A DNA stretch of 49,231 nucleotides from Vitrella brassicaformis (taxonomy: Eukaryota > Sar > Vitrellaceae). The stretch is taken from NCBI GenBank assembly GCA_001179505.1, contig CDMY01000477.1, positions 313,371 to 362,601 on the forward strand, in the 5' to 3' direction. The notes under the pieces were generated by a model. It saw only the letters and a program-made list of their open reading frames with translations, searched no databases and was not told the DNA's origin. Each line of letters opens with the position of its first letter. Position 1 is the stretch's first letter. The position numbers and the translations under genes are program-made. Positions 48,652 to 49,231 of the stretch are shown in pieces.

Positions 48652-49231
48652 ATGCGTGTGTTCGGCGTTAGTTGTCTTGTCCTGCTGCTTCAGCTTGGAC
48701 CTCACCCCGCGCTTTGTTCGCCCTCCCTCCCCTCGTTTGTCCACCCGGCGCGCGTGCACGCTCTTCGTAGCCTGACGGGACGACCCTGTGCCACAGATGG
48801 CTGTGAGCACAGGACGCGGCTTGAGGCGACTCAGGCGCATCGGCTGGTGCGCTTCTTGCGGGGAATCGAGCTGCCAGCATTTGGCGACACCCTCCGGCTG
48901 CGAGAGTTTAAGTATGCCGCGAATCAGCGGCGGCCGTGTGTGACACTATGTATGTGTGTGTGTGTGTGCAGGCCTCACGTTCAGCGGGGATGTGCGCGAG
49001 AGCATCAAGGCGCTTGCAGAGGTCTATGCATCTCGGCCCTTCAGTCACATCGAGGTCTCTGCCAAGGCACTTGAGCGGATCTGGCAGCAGTGCTGCAATG
49101 ATGGAAGGTTCGAAGCCAAGCACCGACCGACGAACGCATGCTCACCCTGCGGGTGCGTGTGTGTGTGCGTGTGGACTTTGCAGGGACTTCGCACAGTTCT
49201 ACATCGACATGTGGAGTGAGATTGACAATGG
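48652..49231 (+). CDS. Protein with a two-part plastid-type leader, unknown function (3' end outside window)
   Basis: ATG at 48652 begins MRVFGVSCLVLLLQLGPHPA then LC, a strong signal peptide, followed by SPSLPSFVHPARVHALRSLT, a Ser/Arg-rich, acid-poor stretch resembling a transit peptide. Such signal-plus-transit leaders direct proteins to plastids of secondary origin. The mature part continues HRLVRFLRGIELPAFGDTLR and LREFKYAANQRR. Exon 2 (about 48971-49109) encodes LTFSGDVRESIKALAEVYAS and VSAKALERIWQQCCNDGR; exon 3 starts at 49183 (DFAQFYIDMWSEIDN) and is cut by the window end. The family is not recognised. The targeting call is an inference from leader composition only. Confidence 0.6.

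Overview
This window is nuclear DNA from an intron-dense eukaryotic alga. The best fit is a photosynthetic alveolate of the chromerid type, for example Vitrella; this is an inference from gene content and style, not from a database match. Supporting points are a carotenoid cleavage oxygenase, a two-part plastid-type leader on the last gene, class I (iron-sulfur) fumarase sequence, and secreted PAN/discoidin proteins. Most introns are about 60-150 nt, start with GT and end in a long TG tract plus CAG. No rRNA, tRNA, CRISPR array or operon was found.

Layout. 1-13.4 kb is orderly: the 5' part of a carotenoid oxygenase (-), V-ATPase subunit A (+, about 28 exons), a small putatively myristoylated protein with an in-frame TGA (+), a kynurenine/2-aminoadipate-type aminotransferase (-) and a GST-like protein (+). 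Two neighbour pairs share short divergent promoter regions.

13.6-21.5 kb is a rearranged zone. It holds a duplicated 3' end of the UTP12 gene, two separated pieces of a class I fumarase gene in swapped order with frame breaks, and a full F-box-like gene facing away from a truncated paralogue. 21.5-26.3 kb is the intact 20-exon UTP12/WDR3 gene (-). After it come a small unknown gene (+) and the mitochondrial porin VDAC (-).

31.0-35.4 kb encodes a secreted protein with four PAN/apple-like modules and a C-terminal discoidin (F5/8C) domain. Its last exon runs into a 1,007-bp palindromic element with 53-bp terminal inverted repeats (35304-36310). The element supplies the stop codon and cuts off what may be the original 3' exon.

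37-41.7 kb holds a putative enkurin-like gene (-), a frame-broken ankyrin-like gene (+), a fragment of a CDC25-type rhodanese domain and ankyrin exons. 42-47.9 kb is a tandem segmental duplication carrying two F-box-like genes (-), with a frame-disrupted secreted-protein gene between them. The window ends inside a gene with a signal-plus-transit leader.

Most striking observations: (1) introns in genes on both strands tend to carry CA/GA repeats after the donor and TG repeats before the acceptor, so the two ends could pair; (2) the large palindromic element; (3) several small inverted repeats that look like templated insertions; (4) non-GT donors (two GC-AG introns and one possible GA-AG intron). 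Housekeeping functions represented are proton pumping, amino-acid catabolism, ribosome assembly and mitochondrial metabolite exchange. There is no sign that these genes form one pathway.
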